A stretch of 64,000 nt of DNA, taken from Triticum aestivum. Its lineage: Eukaryota > Streptophyta > Magnoliopsida > Poales > Poaceae. A model generated the notes under the pieces. It did not search any database. It was not told the origin of the DNA and saw nothing but the letters and a program-made list of their open reading frames with translations. The stretch is taken from the NCBI RefSeq assembly GCF_018294505.1, contig NC_057810.1, forward strand, positions 710,929,563-710,993,562, in the 5' to 3' direction. Both the position numbers and the translations under genes were made by a program. Shown here piece by piece: positions 1-12,100 of this stretch (positions are counted from its first letter, which is position 1; every line of letters starts with the position of its first letter).

Positions 1-103
1 CTCATCTGGTCAAATTCCTCAAACCTAATCCTTTTTAAAACCTTCTGAGAACACATATGACCTCTCCAAATTCCCCGCAACTATACTCTGTTCACATGTA
101 CTC

Positions 104-313
104 ATGTCCGCTGCTGAATCTCTAGGTTCTCATCAACTTAACTCATTTGGAGCGTTCCTCGAAGAAAAGTTGCATACCTCTTCAGAAACTTCAGTTGTTC
201 ATATTCCTCAGCTGAAGAAAATGGCTGATAAGAAGCCACAGAAGGGAGGAAAGAGGCCTGAGGTCAATACTGCCTTCGAAATCCCTGAGGACATTTATGC
301 TGGGTACTACACA
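104..313 (+). pseudogene. Element E long ORF, N-terminal part (before the Fatima insertion)
   Basis: Open from an ATG at 104, with a second in-frame ATG at 221 that opens a lysine-rich segment and could be the true start. The frame runs to the Fatima insertion after 313 and resumes without frame loss at 9140 once the inserted 8,821 bases are ignored. The product is unrecognised: polar, lysine-rich, no signal peptide or membrane segment. The apparent continuation from 319 to a stop at 379 is Fatima LTR sequence and not part of the gene. Confidence 0.6.
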
Positions 314-318
314 CCCCC
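314..318. repeat. Target-site duplication of Fatima, left copy (CCCCC)
   Basis: CCCCC directly precedes the TG that begins the left LTR and matches CCCCC directly after the right LTR at 9135-9139. A 5-bp duplication is normal for gypsy integration. Confidence 0.85.
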
Positions 319-798
319 TGTCGGTGTCAAAACCGGCGGATCTCAGGTAGGGGGTCCCGATCTGTGCGTCTTAGGCTGATGGTAACAGGAAGCAAGGTAC
401 ACAATGTTTACCCAGGTTCGGGCCCTCTCGATGGAGGTAAAACCCTACTTCCTGCTTGATTAATATTGAAGATATGTGGAATACAAGAGTAGATCTACCA
501 CGAGATCATAGAGGCTAAACCCTAAGAGCTAGCCTATGATGGTATGATTGTAATTGTGATCGGCCTTCTAAGGACCATGCTCTCCGGTTTATATAGACAC
601 CGGAGAGCTAGGGTTTACATGGAGTCGGTTACAAGGAAGGAAACATAATATCCGGATTGCCAAGCTTGTCTTCCACGCAAAGGAGAGTCCCATACGGACA
701 CGAGCCGAAGTCTTGAGTCTTGTATCTTGACGCTTCTATAGTCCGGACGATGTATATAGTCCGGCTGTCCGGATACCCCCTTATCCAGGACTCCCTCA
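319..798 (-). repeat. Fatima LTR, left copy (3' LTR in element sense)
   Basis: 480 bp, TG at 319-320 and CA at 797-798. On the minus strand a TATA box lies at about 588-595. Directly inside it the minus strand reads GGGGCTAC, the presumed 3' polypurine tract. Same length as the right copy. Confidence 0.9.
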
Positions 799-1222
799 GT
801 AGCCCCTGAACCAGGCTTCAATGACGATGAGTCCGACGCGCAGTCTTGTCTTCAGCATTGCAAGGCGGGTTCCTCCTTCGAATACTCCAAGGTGATTATC
901 GAACACGTACGTTGTGTCCGAATCTGCAAGATGATCTTCACACACCCTTAACATAAATCCGTTCTGCTGGCAATCTTTGTATGTCGTGCCCTTGCATTGT
1001 GACCTGGTTCAACATGAACCAGCGTTTCCTGCTCCACCTCGACTCGCGTTGTGAGGTGGTTTTATCGGCACGTCCTGCCAAAGCAGAGATCGTGTCCCTC
1101 TTAATACGGGATCTTTCATCAATATGGCCATATGAGACCCCATGGCGACTGTTGGTATAATCCCGTGTTTCATTTTAGATAAGTCTCAAGCGGTCACGCT
1201 AAGGACTCTTGGTATTCATCCC

Positions 1223-1231
1223 TTTTATAAA
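1223..1231 (+). promoter_or_regulatory. TATA box of the Fatima antisense gene
   Basis: TTTTATAAA lies about 100 bp upstream of the ATG at 1332, followed by a pyrimidine-rich leader. It points on the plus strand, opposite to the element's own LTR promoter, so the antisense gene appears to have its own core promoter. Position and sequence only; no expression evidence. Confidence 0.45.
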
Positions 1232-1331
1232 GGGGTCGAGGCCTACTCCTCGTCTCCACCTCTCTTGCTCCTTCTCATACCTCGAGCTCCATCGCCCAAA
1301 GCCTAAGCTCCAACACCCCAGATCCTCCAAT

Positions 1332-4276
1332 ATGTCCGGATCCGACGCAACAGGCCGGTGGGTGGCCTCCTCGATTCAGGAGGAGGATATTGAGAAGCTT
1401 AGGGAGGTTGGATACCTAACTGTCGATATCCAGCACAGGCTTCCTGGTCCGGGGCAAGTCATCCGCACGCCGGAGCCCAATGAGAGCATCGTGTTTACTC
1501 CTCACTTCCTCCGAGGCCTAGGCCTCATCCTCGACCCCTTTGTGAGGGGGCTTATGTTCTACTATGGCTTGGACTTCCATGATCTGGCTCCAGACGCCAT
1601 TCTCCATATCTCGTCTTTCATTATCATGTGCGAGGCTTTTCTCCACGTCAACCCACACTTCGGCTTATGGCTAAAGACCTTCACTGTGAAGCCGAAGATG
1701 ATCGAGGGGCGACATGCGGAGTGCGGAGGCGCCATAATAAGCAGGAACGCCAATGCCCCACGGCCAGAGGGTTCTTTTCTGGAAGTGTCCGACGTATGGC
1801 AACGGAGATGGTTCTATGTCACCGCTCCCAGAGGCACAAAGTGGGTAGCTACCCCCGAGTTCCGCTCAGGCCCTCCATCACAGTTGGCGTCTTGGACCGA
1901 TGTGGGACGGAGTTATGGGCCTGCTGGCGATGTACCAGAACTGCAGAATCGCATCCGGGAGCTTATTAGGAGGGACATAAATCTTGTCAGCATAATTCAA
2001 GTAATGCTAGTCCGGCGGATATTGCCGTGCAAACGTCGGCCTCTCCGTATGTGGGAGTTTAATCCGGAAGGTCCGCGTACTATTAAGCACTTCTTCGGGT
2101 TGACGCTCGAAGGAATGTGTAAACTATTCTTCGGACCACAAGCAAAGTGTCCAGACACCATCGAGGATGTGGGCCTAAGCTGCAATCGCCTAGATGCCCA
2201 AGTAAGCAACCTTAAAGCCGGATACTTCATTTATATTTATCACGATTATTATTCTAACACCCCCTCCGCGACTAGGAATGGCTCGACAAGGCAAAGAGAA
2301 TCAGGTGTCCGACGCCACTTCCTGAAGGCCCGCCTGGTCCAACCATTGCAAAGATGCTGGACCGGGCGCTCAGTAAAATCCCTTCAGGGAAAGGCGAAGG
2401 AAATGGCAGTGAAGCTAAACTTCATGTGCTGCGCATCCAGACCGGGGAAATTGCTAACCCTCCTATGGAGGATAGCTGGGAAGGGAAGGTCAAAGCCTCC
2501 TCCCCACGTGGGAAGAAGAGGGCCGCCTCCGAAGATTTGGAGGCGGAGACGCCCAAGCAAGGGAAGAAAACATCACCAAGGGGCTCTGCCGCGACGGGCA
2601 CCCTCACCACGCCATGCCCACCAATGGGCCAGCCCTCCAACGAGCTGTAAGTCATTCATTAATTCAAAGGTGAGATGTTACTCCGAAATCCATAACCAGG
2701 ACTTTATTTTTTTGTAGTCCGGCGAGCAACTCTTCTCAACAGAGTTCGTCTTCGGGGGACCTTTATCTAGAGATGATGGAGAGTGAAACGCCACCCAACT
2801 CTCCGCCTCATGAGGCGGGCGACAGAGAGGTGTCGTCATGGAGGGGTCCGGATATACCGAAGCCGGAGGCTAGTACGTCAGCCGCCAAGAGCCCGGAGCA
2901 TTTGGCTCCCACAGGGGGCGATGAGAAGGGTGCAGCGCAGTTTAGTGTCCGGCCGGACGTACCGATGGGCCGTCTGGAGCGAGCCGCGCTCTCGTAGGAG
3001 CACCGCTCTTTAATGAGCACGGTTCTCACGAAGATTTCATCCGCTACCAGCGGCTTGAATGAGGCATTTACAAGCCTGCTCAAAGGCTTTGAGGTATGTA
3101 GTGAAAAATGCACAACTTTTTGGTTATGAAGCACGCACTAGGTGTGCTCCCTATAGATAGTAGCCCCTAGACTCTGGTTGCGCGCCATAGGCGGCAAACG
3201 GGGGATCATATACTAATGGTTGCACCGTACATGTGCGCAGGTATACAAGGGTCCGGCAACCGACCAGTCTGTTGAAGTTGCCGAGCTAAGGAGGCAAATC
3301 GGATCCATCGATGCCGATATCACGCTGGTGAATAAATGGCTTGAGGAATCCGAGGGTATTTGCTTGGTTTTTATTATAATGTACAGGAAAATGCCAAAGA
3401 GGCATAATATTAATTCAATATGTGTGCACTACAGATGGTGCTGCTGCCGTGGAGGCCCTAAGGGCGGAACTTGCTCAAGCCAAGGAACAAGCTCGGGCTA
3501 GCAATGCGGCTGCCCTAAAGGCGGCCGAAGAGTTGAGAGCCGAACAGGCTGCTCGTCGCCGAAGCGAGGAAAAGATAGCCGAAATGGCTGAAGAGTTAAA
3601 AAATGCCGCAGACCGGTACACACTCCTTGAAAAGGAGGACAAGGCTAGTTCGGCCGAGCTGGACAAGGCACGTAATGCCGCCAAGGAGATGCGTACCGAG
3701 ATCTGAAGTATGCGGGAGGAGCTCCAACAAGCTGACAAAATCATGGCTAGGGGCTCGTACTTACTGCGGACGAAGTTCTTGGATCCGAAGTATGCTCCCT
3801 TGGCGGGTCGCATGAGTCCTGCAGACGCATATGCGGACTTGGCGAATAGTACAGCTGACATTGTCAAGTTCTTCGAGGGTCAAGGCGATGAAGAAGTGGA
3901 GAAGCTTTTCTGGTCGCAGTTTAATGCTCCCACTCGCCCGCTGCCACTGAATGAGAAGGTGGCTGCTATGGCGGAGCTCCACAGGCTGTCCGGACTTGCA
4001 ATGCGGTCTGTAATAGACCATCTTTGGCCGAAGGGTCCTAAGCCGGACATCTACTTTGGTTTGGTGTAGCAATTCCTTGGAGCCGTATCCCGGATTGACG
4101 CCATGAGGAGGTCGGCGTGCATAGAGGGTGCATGGATGGCTCTAGCCCGCGTTAAATCCTATTGGACGGATATGGAGGCCACTGTAATAGCTAGCCAGGA
4201 TCCGACGGGGGGCCAACATCCGACCGAGCACTACTTGGCGCAAGTCATAGAAGGTGCCCGCCTGATAGAAGCGTAG
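1332..4276 (+). pseudogene. Fatima antisense spliced gene: putative gypsy-type transposon protein (Transposase_28-like) with C-terminal coiled coil
   Basis: Five exons with GT-AG introns keep one frame: 1332-2201, 2276-2646, 2718-3093, 3241-3355 and 3435-4276, about 858 codons. I start at the ATG at 1332, which follows a TATA box and a pyrimidine-rich leader, rather than at the upstream in-frame ATG. Residues about 10-290 resemble the PF04195 'putative gypsy type transposon' domain (Trp near the start, then a GYLT motif). The middle is Lys/Ser/Pro-rich. The last exon starts with an Ala/Glu/Lys/Arg heptad-like coiled coil, then a globular tail. Three in-frame stops break it: 2995-2997, 3704-3706 and 4067-4069; the last two fit C-to-T changes. 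There is no frameshift. It is antisense to gag-protease and lies between the pol position and the 3' LTR, where antisense genes are known in grass gypsy elements such as Grande and RIRE2. Function unknown. Confidence 0.7.
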
Positions 4277-5482
4277 TGCTTGAAGAGTGTTTTATTCGAG
4301 TGATAAGTCGAATCATTGTAGAAAACAATGTTTAGTTTAATTATGAGGCTATGTTTATACTTTTGCCCGAAGTATGATTGTCCTCCCTTTGTGGCTATTC
4401 TTATATCTATAAGTAGTCTGAAAGATAGCAGTCGTTGGCTTCAGCCCCCTCGCGGACAATGCGGGGGTGTTGGCAAAAAAATGCATAATCACACTTGATC
4501 CAACGTCTTGGTCCGTTAAGGAGGTGATCGCACGCCGAACTAGGCAACCAGACTATATAGCTGTAACACTTTCGCTTAGCCATGGGAGTCTAATGGTGGG
4601 GATACTATGTAGCCCCTGGTACCCCCACGTGCATCCGAATACGGGCGCGTGTGTACATGGCCGGGAAACGGCCCTTCGTTAAGGCGGAGGAATCTTTAGG
4701 GATTCCGGGGAGTCTTCGAGTGGTTGAACAGTCTCTCGCTGTATCATGACGGTCAGTTTTCGGCTTTCTCTACTGAGGCGCTCATCCGGAATAACCAGGG
4801 CACAACCGCAGTAGTTCTCCTTTGGCCGGCCTTAGCCGGATGATAGCGGAACATAAGGAGGCAAACCAGGAGCCGGGCAAACCCAACATTTTGACCAAGG
4901 ACATGATTCAGAGCTGATGCATATACGGCCAAACTAGTGACACCGAACACTCCCGAGGGTATTCGGTCTTTTGTAAAAGAAGATAGGCTGACAAGAGCCT
5001 ATTTTAAGCCCTTTATTTCTAGGTACGTGCAATTTAGTCTGCCGTGGCCAAATGCCAAAAACGGCAGTATCCTCTGTGGGTATTGAACCCATGGGATGGT
5101 TAAACAACAAGAGGCAGTAGAAAAGGTTTACATAGGGGCTTAATCTAAAAAGAAACCTGTTGCACGGGGCCCTGCTACACGTCTGCGCCTTTGTCTCCGT
5201 TGTGCCGTATCCTGGAAGGGTATCGCGCGAACATTGTCTGTAAAAAAGAAAAACTCGTAGGAGGGTGCAACGTAAGTATGCGATCAATAATAAGAGTGTA
5301 AGCTATTGGCCTGCCAATAAGGTCGAGCCAAGTGTGGGGCTGTATTAAATATAGACAGCCCCTGGTTTCCCTTATGGGATTACATATACAGTGCCCTGTT
5401 TGAATTTATCCGGGCTACCGGACTCGTCTAACCGTGTCTGTGGTCGTAATGACCAATCATGTTTTCGAAAACTGGAGGCCAC
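4277..5482. other. Fatima non-coding interval where RT-integrase would be expected
   Basis: About 1.2 kb between the end of the antisense gene and the end of the protease, with no reverse transcriptase or integrase motif in any frame. It holds AGCCCCTGG-type motifs (about 4612 and 5350) that on the minus strand resemble the element's 3' polypurine tract. Confidence 0.6.
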
Positions 5483-5875
5483 TTATAGTCCGGCCGCCAG
5501 GGCCGTCGCGTATTCCTCTGCGCGTGAAGGGCGCTTTATGATTCTGCTAACGGTGATGACGCCACGGGGACCGGGCATCTTGAGTGTAAGGTGGCCATAG
5601 TGCGGCAATGTGTTGAAGCGGGCGAATGCCATTCTTCCTAGCAATGCGTGAGAGCTGCTTTGGAAGGGTGCGATAGTGAAGAGCAGCTCTTCACTTCTGG
5701 AGTTGCCTGGGGAGCCGAATGTTACTTCCAGCACGACGGAGCCCCTGGCGCAGGCTACAACCCCTGGTATCACCCCTTCAAAGGTGGTGTTGCTTTGTTT
5801 AATTATGGATGGGTCTATCCCCATTCTACGGACAGTGTCCTTGTATATTAAATTGAGACCACTACCACCGTCCAT
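5483..5875 (-). pseudogene. Fatima retropepsin-like aspartic protease
   Basis: A 130-codon segment with the Asp-Gly-Gly-Ser-Gly active-site turn at its N-terminus, which is the plant gypsy form of D-[ST]-G, followed by a hydrophobic core and an ALLGR motif typical of the second half of retropepsins. In an intact element it would cleave Gag-Pol. It is not joined to gag: the reading frame changes just upstream at about 5870-5850. Downstream the frame closes after a short Ala-rich tail where reverse transcriptase should begin, so the pol deletion lies just past the protease. Confidence 0.7.
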
Positions 5876-8628
5876 GAGGACACGGTGAGACGGTATCCGT
5901 CGATTATTGGGTCAAGCACCAAGGCCTGTGATCCTCCTCGCCGAATTGTAGTTCGACCATCCATGTGACCGAAAGAGATCGGACGAGACTTCCAGTAGTG
6001 AGACGTGGGTACAACGGGCTCTAGATTGTGCGCTTCTATGGGCGTGCGTTCGTGCCCTCTCATGGATGTGTGAGTCGTGTGGATCATGTTTACTGTTTTA
6101 ACCTCTGGCGAGAATTTTTTCTGTACCCCAGTGTTCGACTGGTGAGGTTCATCCTCGTCTTCGCTGGGTGTGCCCCTCCCCTTGTGTTCGGCATTTAATT
6201 TGCCGGCCTACTTGAAGACCCAACACTCTCTATGGGTGTGGTTCGCAGGTTTCTCCGGGGTGCCATGAATTTGGCATAGTCTGTCCAGGACTCTGTTCAG
6301 ACCGGACGGTCCATCTTTACTGCCTTTGAATGGCTTCTTTTGCTGATCAGGTCAAGAGCCCCTGAATCTGACGTTGATCATCGTGTTGTCTGGGCTCTCT
6401 TCCTTGTTTTGGCGTTTGTTTTTATTACGCCGTGGCTTCCCGTTGCCATCCCTTAGTTCGGATGTGCTGGGGTCGCTGGTGCCTTTACGGGCCAACCAGC
6501 TATCCTCACCTGCACAAAAGCGGGTCATAAGGCTTGTTAAGACTGCCATTGTCCTTGGCTTTTCTTGGCCGAGGTGTCGGGCGAGCCATTCGTCACGGAT
6601 GCTGTGTTTGAAAGCGGCTAAGGTTCAGCGTCCGGACAGTCGACAATTTGATTTTTCTTAGTGAGGAATCTGTTCGAAAGCTTGCGGGCAGACTCTCCGG
6701 GCTGTTGGATTATGTGACTTAGATCGTCTACATCCGGAGGCTGGACATAAGTCCCTTGAAAATTGGCCCTCAAAGCGTCTTCGAGTTCCTCCCAACTCTC
6801 AATTGAGTTTTTGGGGAGGCTTTTTAACCGGTGTCTAGCTGGTCCCTTCAACTTGAGGGGAAGGTATTTGATGGCATGGAGGTCATCCCCACGAGCCATG
6901 TGAATATGCAAGATAAAATCCTTGATCCAGACCCCTAGGTCTGTCGTGCCGTCGTATGCTTCTACGTTCACAGGTTTAAAGCCTTGTGGGAATTCATGGT
7001 CCGGTACTTGTTCGGTGAAGCACGTGGGGTGAGAAGCCCCTCTGTATCTGGACACATTGTGGCATGTAGTCGACTGTTGTTGTGTCCAGGGTTGATTCCG
7101 AACTGGTATCTGGCTTTATGAGCGTTTGGGTGATCATAGTCCTGCGCTGGGGTGTGTCTTCTAGATCCATATATGGACCTGGCTACACCGGTCGTTTTAT
7201 CTGGATGCTCGCATGGATCGTACGCAGTGTCCGCAGCCGCTCTGTTATGGTTTTGAGGCGGTACGTCTGGTTTCTTGGTCGAATTTTCTTTTGGTGGAAC
7301 GGCCGCATTGTCGAATTCTGGCAGTAGCTTGCGCTTCGGATAGCTTTTCGTATGGCGGTCGTCGCCATATCTTTCTACAGTGTCTAGCACCTTATTCCAT
7401 CTGCGATTTAGCTTTTCCTGTGCGGCCTTGAGCCGTTGCTTCTGCTTTTCTAGACTTCTTGTGGTGGCCATAAGCTTTCTGTGGAGGTTGTCTCGTTCCA
7501 CTTGTTCGTCCGGGATGATGAATGCATCGTCGTCCGGACTGTCTACCTGTTCTGGGGCGGCATCATGACCTCGTCCCTTCGGATCATTGTGATCGTTTAT
7601 TTGCTCCGAACTAGATTTGACGTGACCTGGCTCGTCCTGCTCCATCGCTGGGTCCATGTGGTCATTATTGCTTTTGGAGTTTGCGGGTATATCAATCCTT
7701 CTTCGCTCTTGTCGCTATTTTTGCCATTGCTGGACTTTGAGCGGCGTCTGTGCCGCCTCTTTGGCTTTTGCCTGGGTGTTTTATCATCCGGGCTGCCGTC
7801 CTTATTGGGCGTATCTACCATGTATATATCGTGTGACAAGGTAGTAGTCCCGCGCTCCAGGGATTCCGGAGCCTTTCCTGTATCGTCGTCCATACCGTCG
7901 ATGTCTTCGGAGCCAAGCACGTCGGTTAATTCTTCAATCGTGGCAATGAAATGGGTGGTGGGTGGGCACCGAGTTCCTTCGTCGCCTGCTTCCCACTTGG
8001 GCCGGACATAGTTCGGCCTAGAGCCTCCTAACAAAGAGAGAGACTTCAATGAGTTTAGCATATTGCCAAAGGGCGAGTGCTGAAAGATGTCCGCAGCGGT
8101 AAACTCCATTACCGGAGCCCAACCTGGCTCAGCTGGCTCGAGAGTGAGCGGACCAGGACCAATAGCCGAATACGAGTCTGGGGGTCCGGGATTACAGGCC
8201 TCCACAGTGGTGGGACCCGTGTTCGGCTCTACCGCCGATAAGTGTGCGGCCTGCGGAGCGGGGTCCAGCCCTCCGTCCATAGGCAACACAACCTGCCCTG
8301 GATTTAGATCCAAGGCTGCTTCAGGGATGATGTCCCAGGCACTGTCCAATAGAAGGTCTAGGCCGTGCTCGTCGTGGCTGTCCGGCGCTCCTGGCGCAGG
8401 CTCGAATCCATCGAAGATCAAGTCTCCGCGGATATCCGCCGTGTAGTTCAAGTTTCCGAACCTGATCTGGTGGCCAGGGGCGAAGCTATCGATCTGCTCC
8501 AACTGGCCAAGCGAATTGGCCTGCAGTGCGAAGCCGCCGAACACAAAGATCTGTCCGGGGAGAAAGGTCTCACCCTGGACCGTGTTGTTGACGATTGAAG
8601 ACGCCATCAAGCCTCGAAGCAACGACAT
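5848..8628 (-). pseudogene. Fatima gag polyprotein, multiply frameshifted
   Basis: The first segment (8628-7597) begins MSLLRGLMASS, close to the candidate primer-binding site, and is acidic and proline-rich. The frame then shifts near 7690 into a charged coiled-coil segment (7657-6968) and near 7030 into the retrotransposon gag capsid-like domain (7055-6618: 'WIKDFILHIHMARGDD', 'YLPLKLKGPARHRLKSLP'). It shifts again before 6549. A C-x2-H...H-x4-C knuckle-like piece is readable around 6190-6290. Gag would package the RNA. At least four frameshifts or stops make this copy non-functional. The decay contrasts with the frameshift-free antisense gene in the same element. Confidence 0.75.
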
Positions 8629-8636
8629 AGAGGAAC

Positions 8637-8654
8637 TCTCAATGAAAGCACCAA
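8637..8654 (-). promoter_or_regulatory. Fatima candidate primer-binding site
   Basis: Directly inside the right LTR the minus strand reads TTGGTGCTTTCATTGAG. TGG right after the LTR pairs with the CCA end of a tRNA. I could not assign the tRNA with confidence. Confidence 0.5.
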
Positions 8655-9134
8655 TGTCGGTGTGAAAACCGGCGGATCTCGGGTAGGGGATCCTGATCTG
8701 TGCGTCTTAGGCTGATGGTAACAGGAAGCAAGGGACACAATGTTTACCCAGGTTCGGGCCCTCTTGATGGAGGTAAAACCCTACTTCCTGCTTGATTAAT
8801 ATTGAAGATATGTGGAATACAAGAGTAGATCTACCACGAGATCGTAGAGGCTAAACCCTAAGAGCTAGCCTATGATGGTATGATTGTAATTGTGATCGGC
8901 CTTCTAAGGACCATGCTCTCCGGTTTATATAGACACCGGAGAGCTAGGGTTTACATGGAGTCGGTTACAAGGAAGGAAACATAATATCCGGATCGCCAAG
9001 CTTGTCTTCCACGCAAAGGAGAGTCCCATCCGGACACGAGCCGAAGTCTTGAGTCTTGTATCTTGACGCTTCTATAGTCTGGACGATGTATATAGTCCGG
9101 CTGTCCGAATACCCCCTTATCCAGGACTCCCTCA
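8655..9134 (-). repeat. Fatima LTR, right copy (5' LTR in element sense)
   Basis: 480 bp, TG at 8655 and CA at 9133-9134, followed by CCCCC at 9135-9139. A minus-strand TATA box at about 8924-8931 would drive the genomic RNA. It differs from the left LTR at about 11 positions by eye. Confidence 0.9.
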
Positions 9135-9139
9135 CCCCC
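9135..9139. repeat. Target-site duplication of Fatima, right copy (CCCCC)
   Basis: Matches 314-318. Removing 319-9139 rejoins element E's frame exactly. Confidence 0.85.
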
Positions 9140-12100
9140 TGAGGAGGATAGAAATCAGCGCAAGGTGCGCATTCAAAAGATTGAGAGGAGATGGGCACGG
9201 GAATGGAGGGAGTACAGGTATGTTACTCCCAAGTACATGAAGAAATTCAGACTCAACCCTCCATGCTCAAGACCTCCATTGGCACCTGGCCAATTGGCTG
9301 ACGCCACCAGCCTCAAGCGCGGTGAGGATTATCCTGATGAATGGGCAAGGCGCCAGGCCAAACTGGCCAAACAAGCAAAGAAAGCAGTGAGGAAATTCAA
9401 TGAAGACTCTGCTGCTGCTGCTACCACTGCTGAGGTCTCTGCTAGTAAGCCTAGGAAGTCAATGCCTAAGAAGCCTGCGCATAAGTCAAGTGCTTCTTCT
9501 TCAATGCCCTCACGGCCAAGCTCCTCAGCAATGCCCCAAAGGCCAGATTCTTCAATGCCCTCACGGCAAATTCCTTAGACTGCTCCTCCTCCCTCAGAGT
9601 CCTCAGCTCCTCCAACAAAGTCTTCAGCTGCTCCGACCAAATCCGCAACACTTGTGCATCTCGCCTCGTGCCAAAGGACAACGGGCATCTCAATTGCCTC
9701 TGGAGCATCTGCAAGTTCTTCTGCTGCACAAAAGTATTCAGCTGGCCCCTCTCTATTGAAGAAAAAGGCCACTGCTGGACGAGGCCTTCGACCTAGTCCT
9801 CACAAGAAGCAGGTCGCCTTCCAAGTTCCCTCTGATGACGATGAGGCTGATGATGAAGAACTTGCTGAAATCATCAGACACAGGCAAGCCAGGGCCGCTA
9901 GAGCCAAAGGCAGCAATGTGCCACTACTGTTGGATCCAAAGTTGATCCTCGATTTCATTGACCTATGGCAGAAAGACCCTAACATGTCTTTACCAGAGAT
10001 GAATCTCACTCCTGGTCAAAGTCATGTTCTTACTGCCTTCATTGAGGAAGAAAAGTGGAAATATGAAGAAGGCAGAAGGCTAAAGAAAGCGCAGTACAAG
10101 AAACAGCGCTACCTCAAGGACAATGTCCCCACTCTTACCCCTGATCAACTCATTGCTTTGCAAACTGAAATCAAGCAACTGAGTGATGAATTCGGTCGCT
10201 ACTATGCTGATTGGAAGGGAGCCAAGGTTCGGTTCGTCAATTTGACGAAGAAACTCACTTCAACTGCTGCTGCACCTATGCATGTTGAAGTTCCTCAGGC
10301 TGAAGCATCCGCTCACCCTACTGAAGAACATGCCAGCACCGCTGATGTCAGTCAGGCTGCTGATGAAAATGAAAGTACCAGGGCTGATGACCTCAATCCA
10401 GCCACTGAAGAAATTGCCGGGGCATCCACTAGCGGTGCGCCTGAAGAAAATGAAGAAGTCAGGGCAATTGCATCAGTTGCGCCTGAAGAAACTGAACCAA
10501 AGTCCTCTGCACCTCCTGCACCTACACCCACTCCGATCCTTCCATCTGCATCAGATGCGAAGAAGACCAAGGCTGTAGAGCGTGCAGCGATGAAAAAGAG
10601 GAAGGCATCAGCTTCATCAGATTCTTCAGCTTCGAAGAAAATGAAGCCTCTGACAAGTTCAACTGAAAATCCAATTGATGTCGTTCCTGTCTCTTACATG
10701 CCATCAAAGGACCTTGTTCATTTTGGTGAAGATTATGTGATTCCTGGTGAATCCGATGAAGAAACTGCTTCTGCTGCTTCGACAGAGCAGTTGGATGAAG
10801 AAATTGAAGCGGACAAAATCCCTTCAACCCTAGTTGTTTCCTCACCTATGCCTCAGTTCACTACTGAAGAGGCATGTGTTGAAGAAATGGAAGATGAGGA
10901 CATGGACATTGGCTGTACCACACCTGTGTTGAATGATGACTTTTGGGAAAGTCAGCACCCCAACTCTCCGATGTTCACTCCACTTCAAGCAATTCCTGAG
11001 TCCCCTGCTGCTACTGAAGTGCAAATGGGATCTGATGAACCTCAAGCAACCACGTCTGTCCATGAAGAAATTCCAGCCACTAGTGCTGAAGAAATTGTAA
11101 ATGAAGAATTGATGACCCAGGCTGCAACTAGAGAAGAGCCTGAAATTCCTCAGCATGAGGAACATGAGATTGCGATTCCTAAGGTGGTGATGCAGTTAAC
11201 AGACACTCCTCAGCCCACGCCAAAGGATCCCTTCTCAAAGAAGCAAAAATTCAAGGATGATGATTTCTTCGGCGAGCATGTGTTCTTCACTGAATTCAAC
11301 CCATATGACAATGCTCATCTTAGAAGGAAGCGTTTTTGGACTGCCAGCCAGGCCAACTTCTATTCTTCAGTACTCTTCAACAAGGACAAAGTCTTCGACC
11401 ACCAGCATATTCCTCACGTGGACATGGAATCAATGCCTTGCTTCACACCAGTACTCAGTACGATTCACGATGCAGGACTGCTCAACTTTTGCATTCACAT
11501 AGTGGATTGGAATGAAGAGCTAATTCTTCAGTTCTATGCAACGCTGCACATCACTGGTGAAGCTAATGACATCAACACTTGGGTGTTGGACTGGATGACC
11601 GAAAACACTCACTACAAGGCACCAGCCTCTGAATTGCTTCGTGCCTTGCCACTCAGTCCTCCACCTGAAGGTGCCCGTTGTCTGTACGATGAGCCTTAAC
11701 CCACTGCTCATTACATGCAAGTGCTCATGAAGCCCCTGAAGCCTGGTCAAGCCCCAAGGACCAAATTCCTCATGAAGGAATTGTTGTATGTTCCAAGAAC
11801 CATCTATCGCATTCTGACGAAGACTATGAGTCCCATCAAAGGTCATGACTCATCTGATGAAGAAATTGTTGGGATGATGAAGAATATGCTATTCAACATC
11901 ATGCATGGCTTCCCTATCAATTATCATAATTTCTTCATGAGGACTCTCGCAAATGTTGCACTTTCACCATTTGAGCTGAAGCCTTATGCTCCATGGATCA
12001 TGAGATTCCTCATAACAAGGACTTCACTCAACTACAAGGCTGACATTCTCAACCATGGCAGCTACTTGCCCCTGATTGAAGTCCTCAAACGGACATATTC

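Larger units (their letters stand above)
319..9134 (-). mobile_element. Fatima-type Ty3/gypsy retrotransposon, deletion derivative lacking RT/RNase H/integrase
   Basis: Two 480-bp LTRs with TG...CA ends and a CCCCC target duplication bound the element. It reads on the minus strand: the TATA box in the LTR, the candidate primer-binding site and gag-protease all face that way. The LTR sequence (TGTCGGTGTCAAAACCGGCG on this strand) is one I recognise as the wheat Fatima family. Order in the element's own sense: LTR, gag, protease, about 1.2 kb without coding, a spliced gene on the opposite strand, LTR. Reverse transcriptase, RNase H and integrase are missing, so mobility would need another copy. 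About 11 LTR-LTR mismatches were counted by eye (about 2.3%). Confidence 0.85.

Noticed and set aside
7082..8011. Plus-strand frames across Fatima gag
   Set aside because: Shadows of the minus-strand gag coding sequence.
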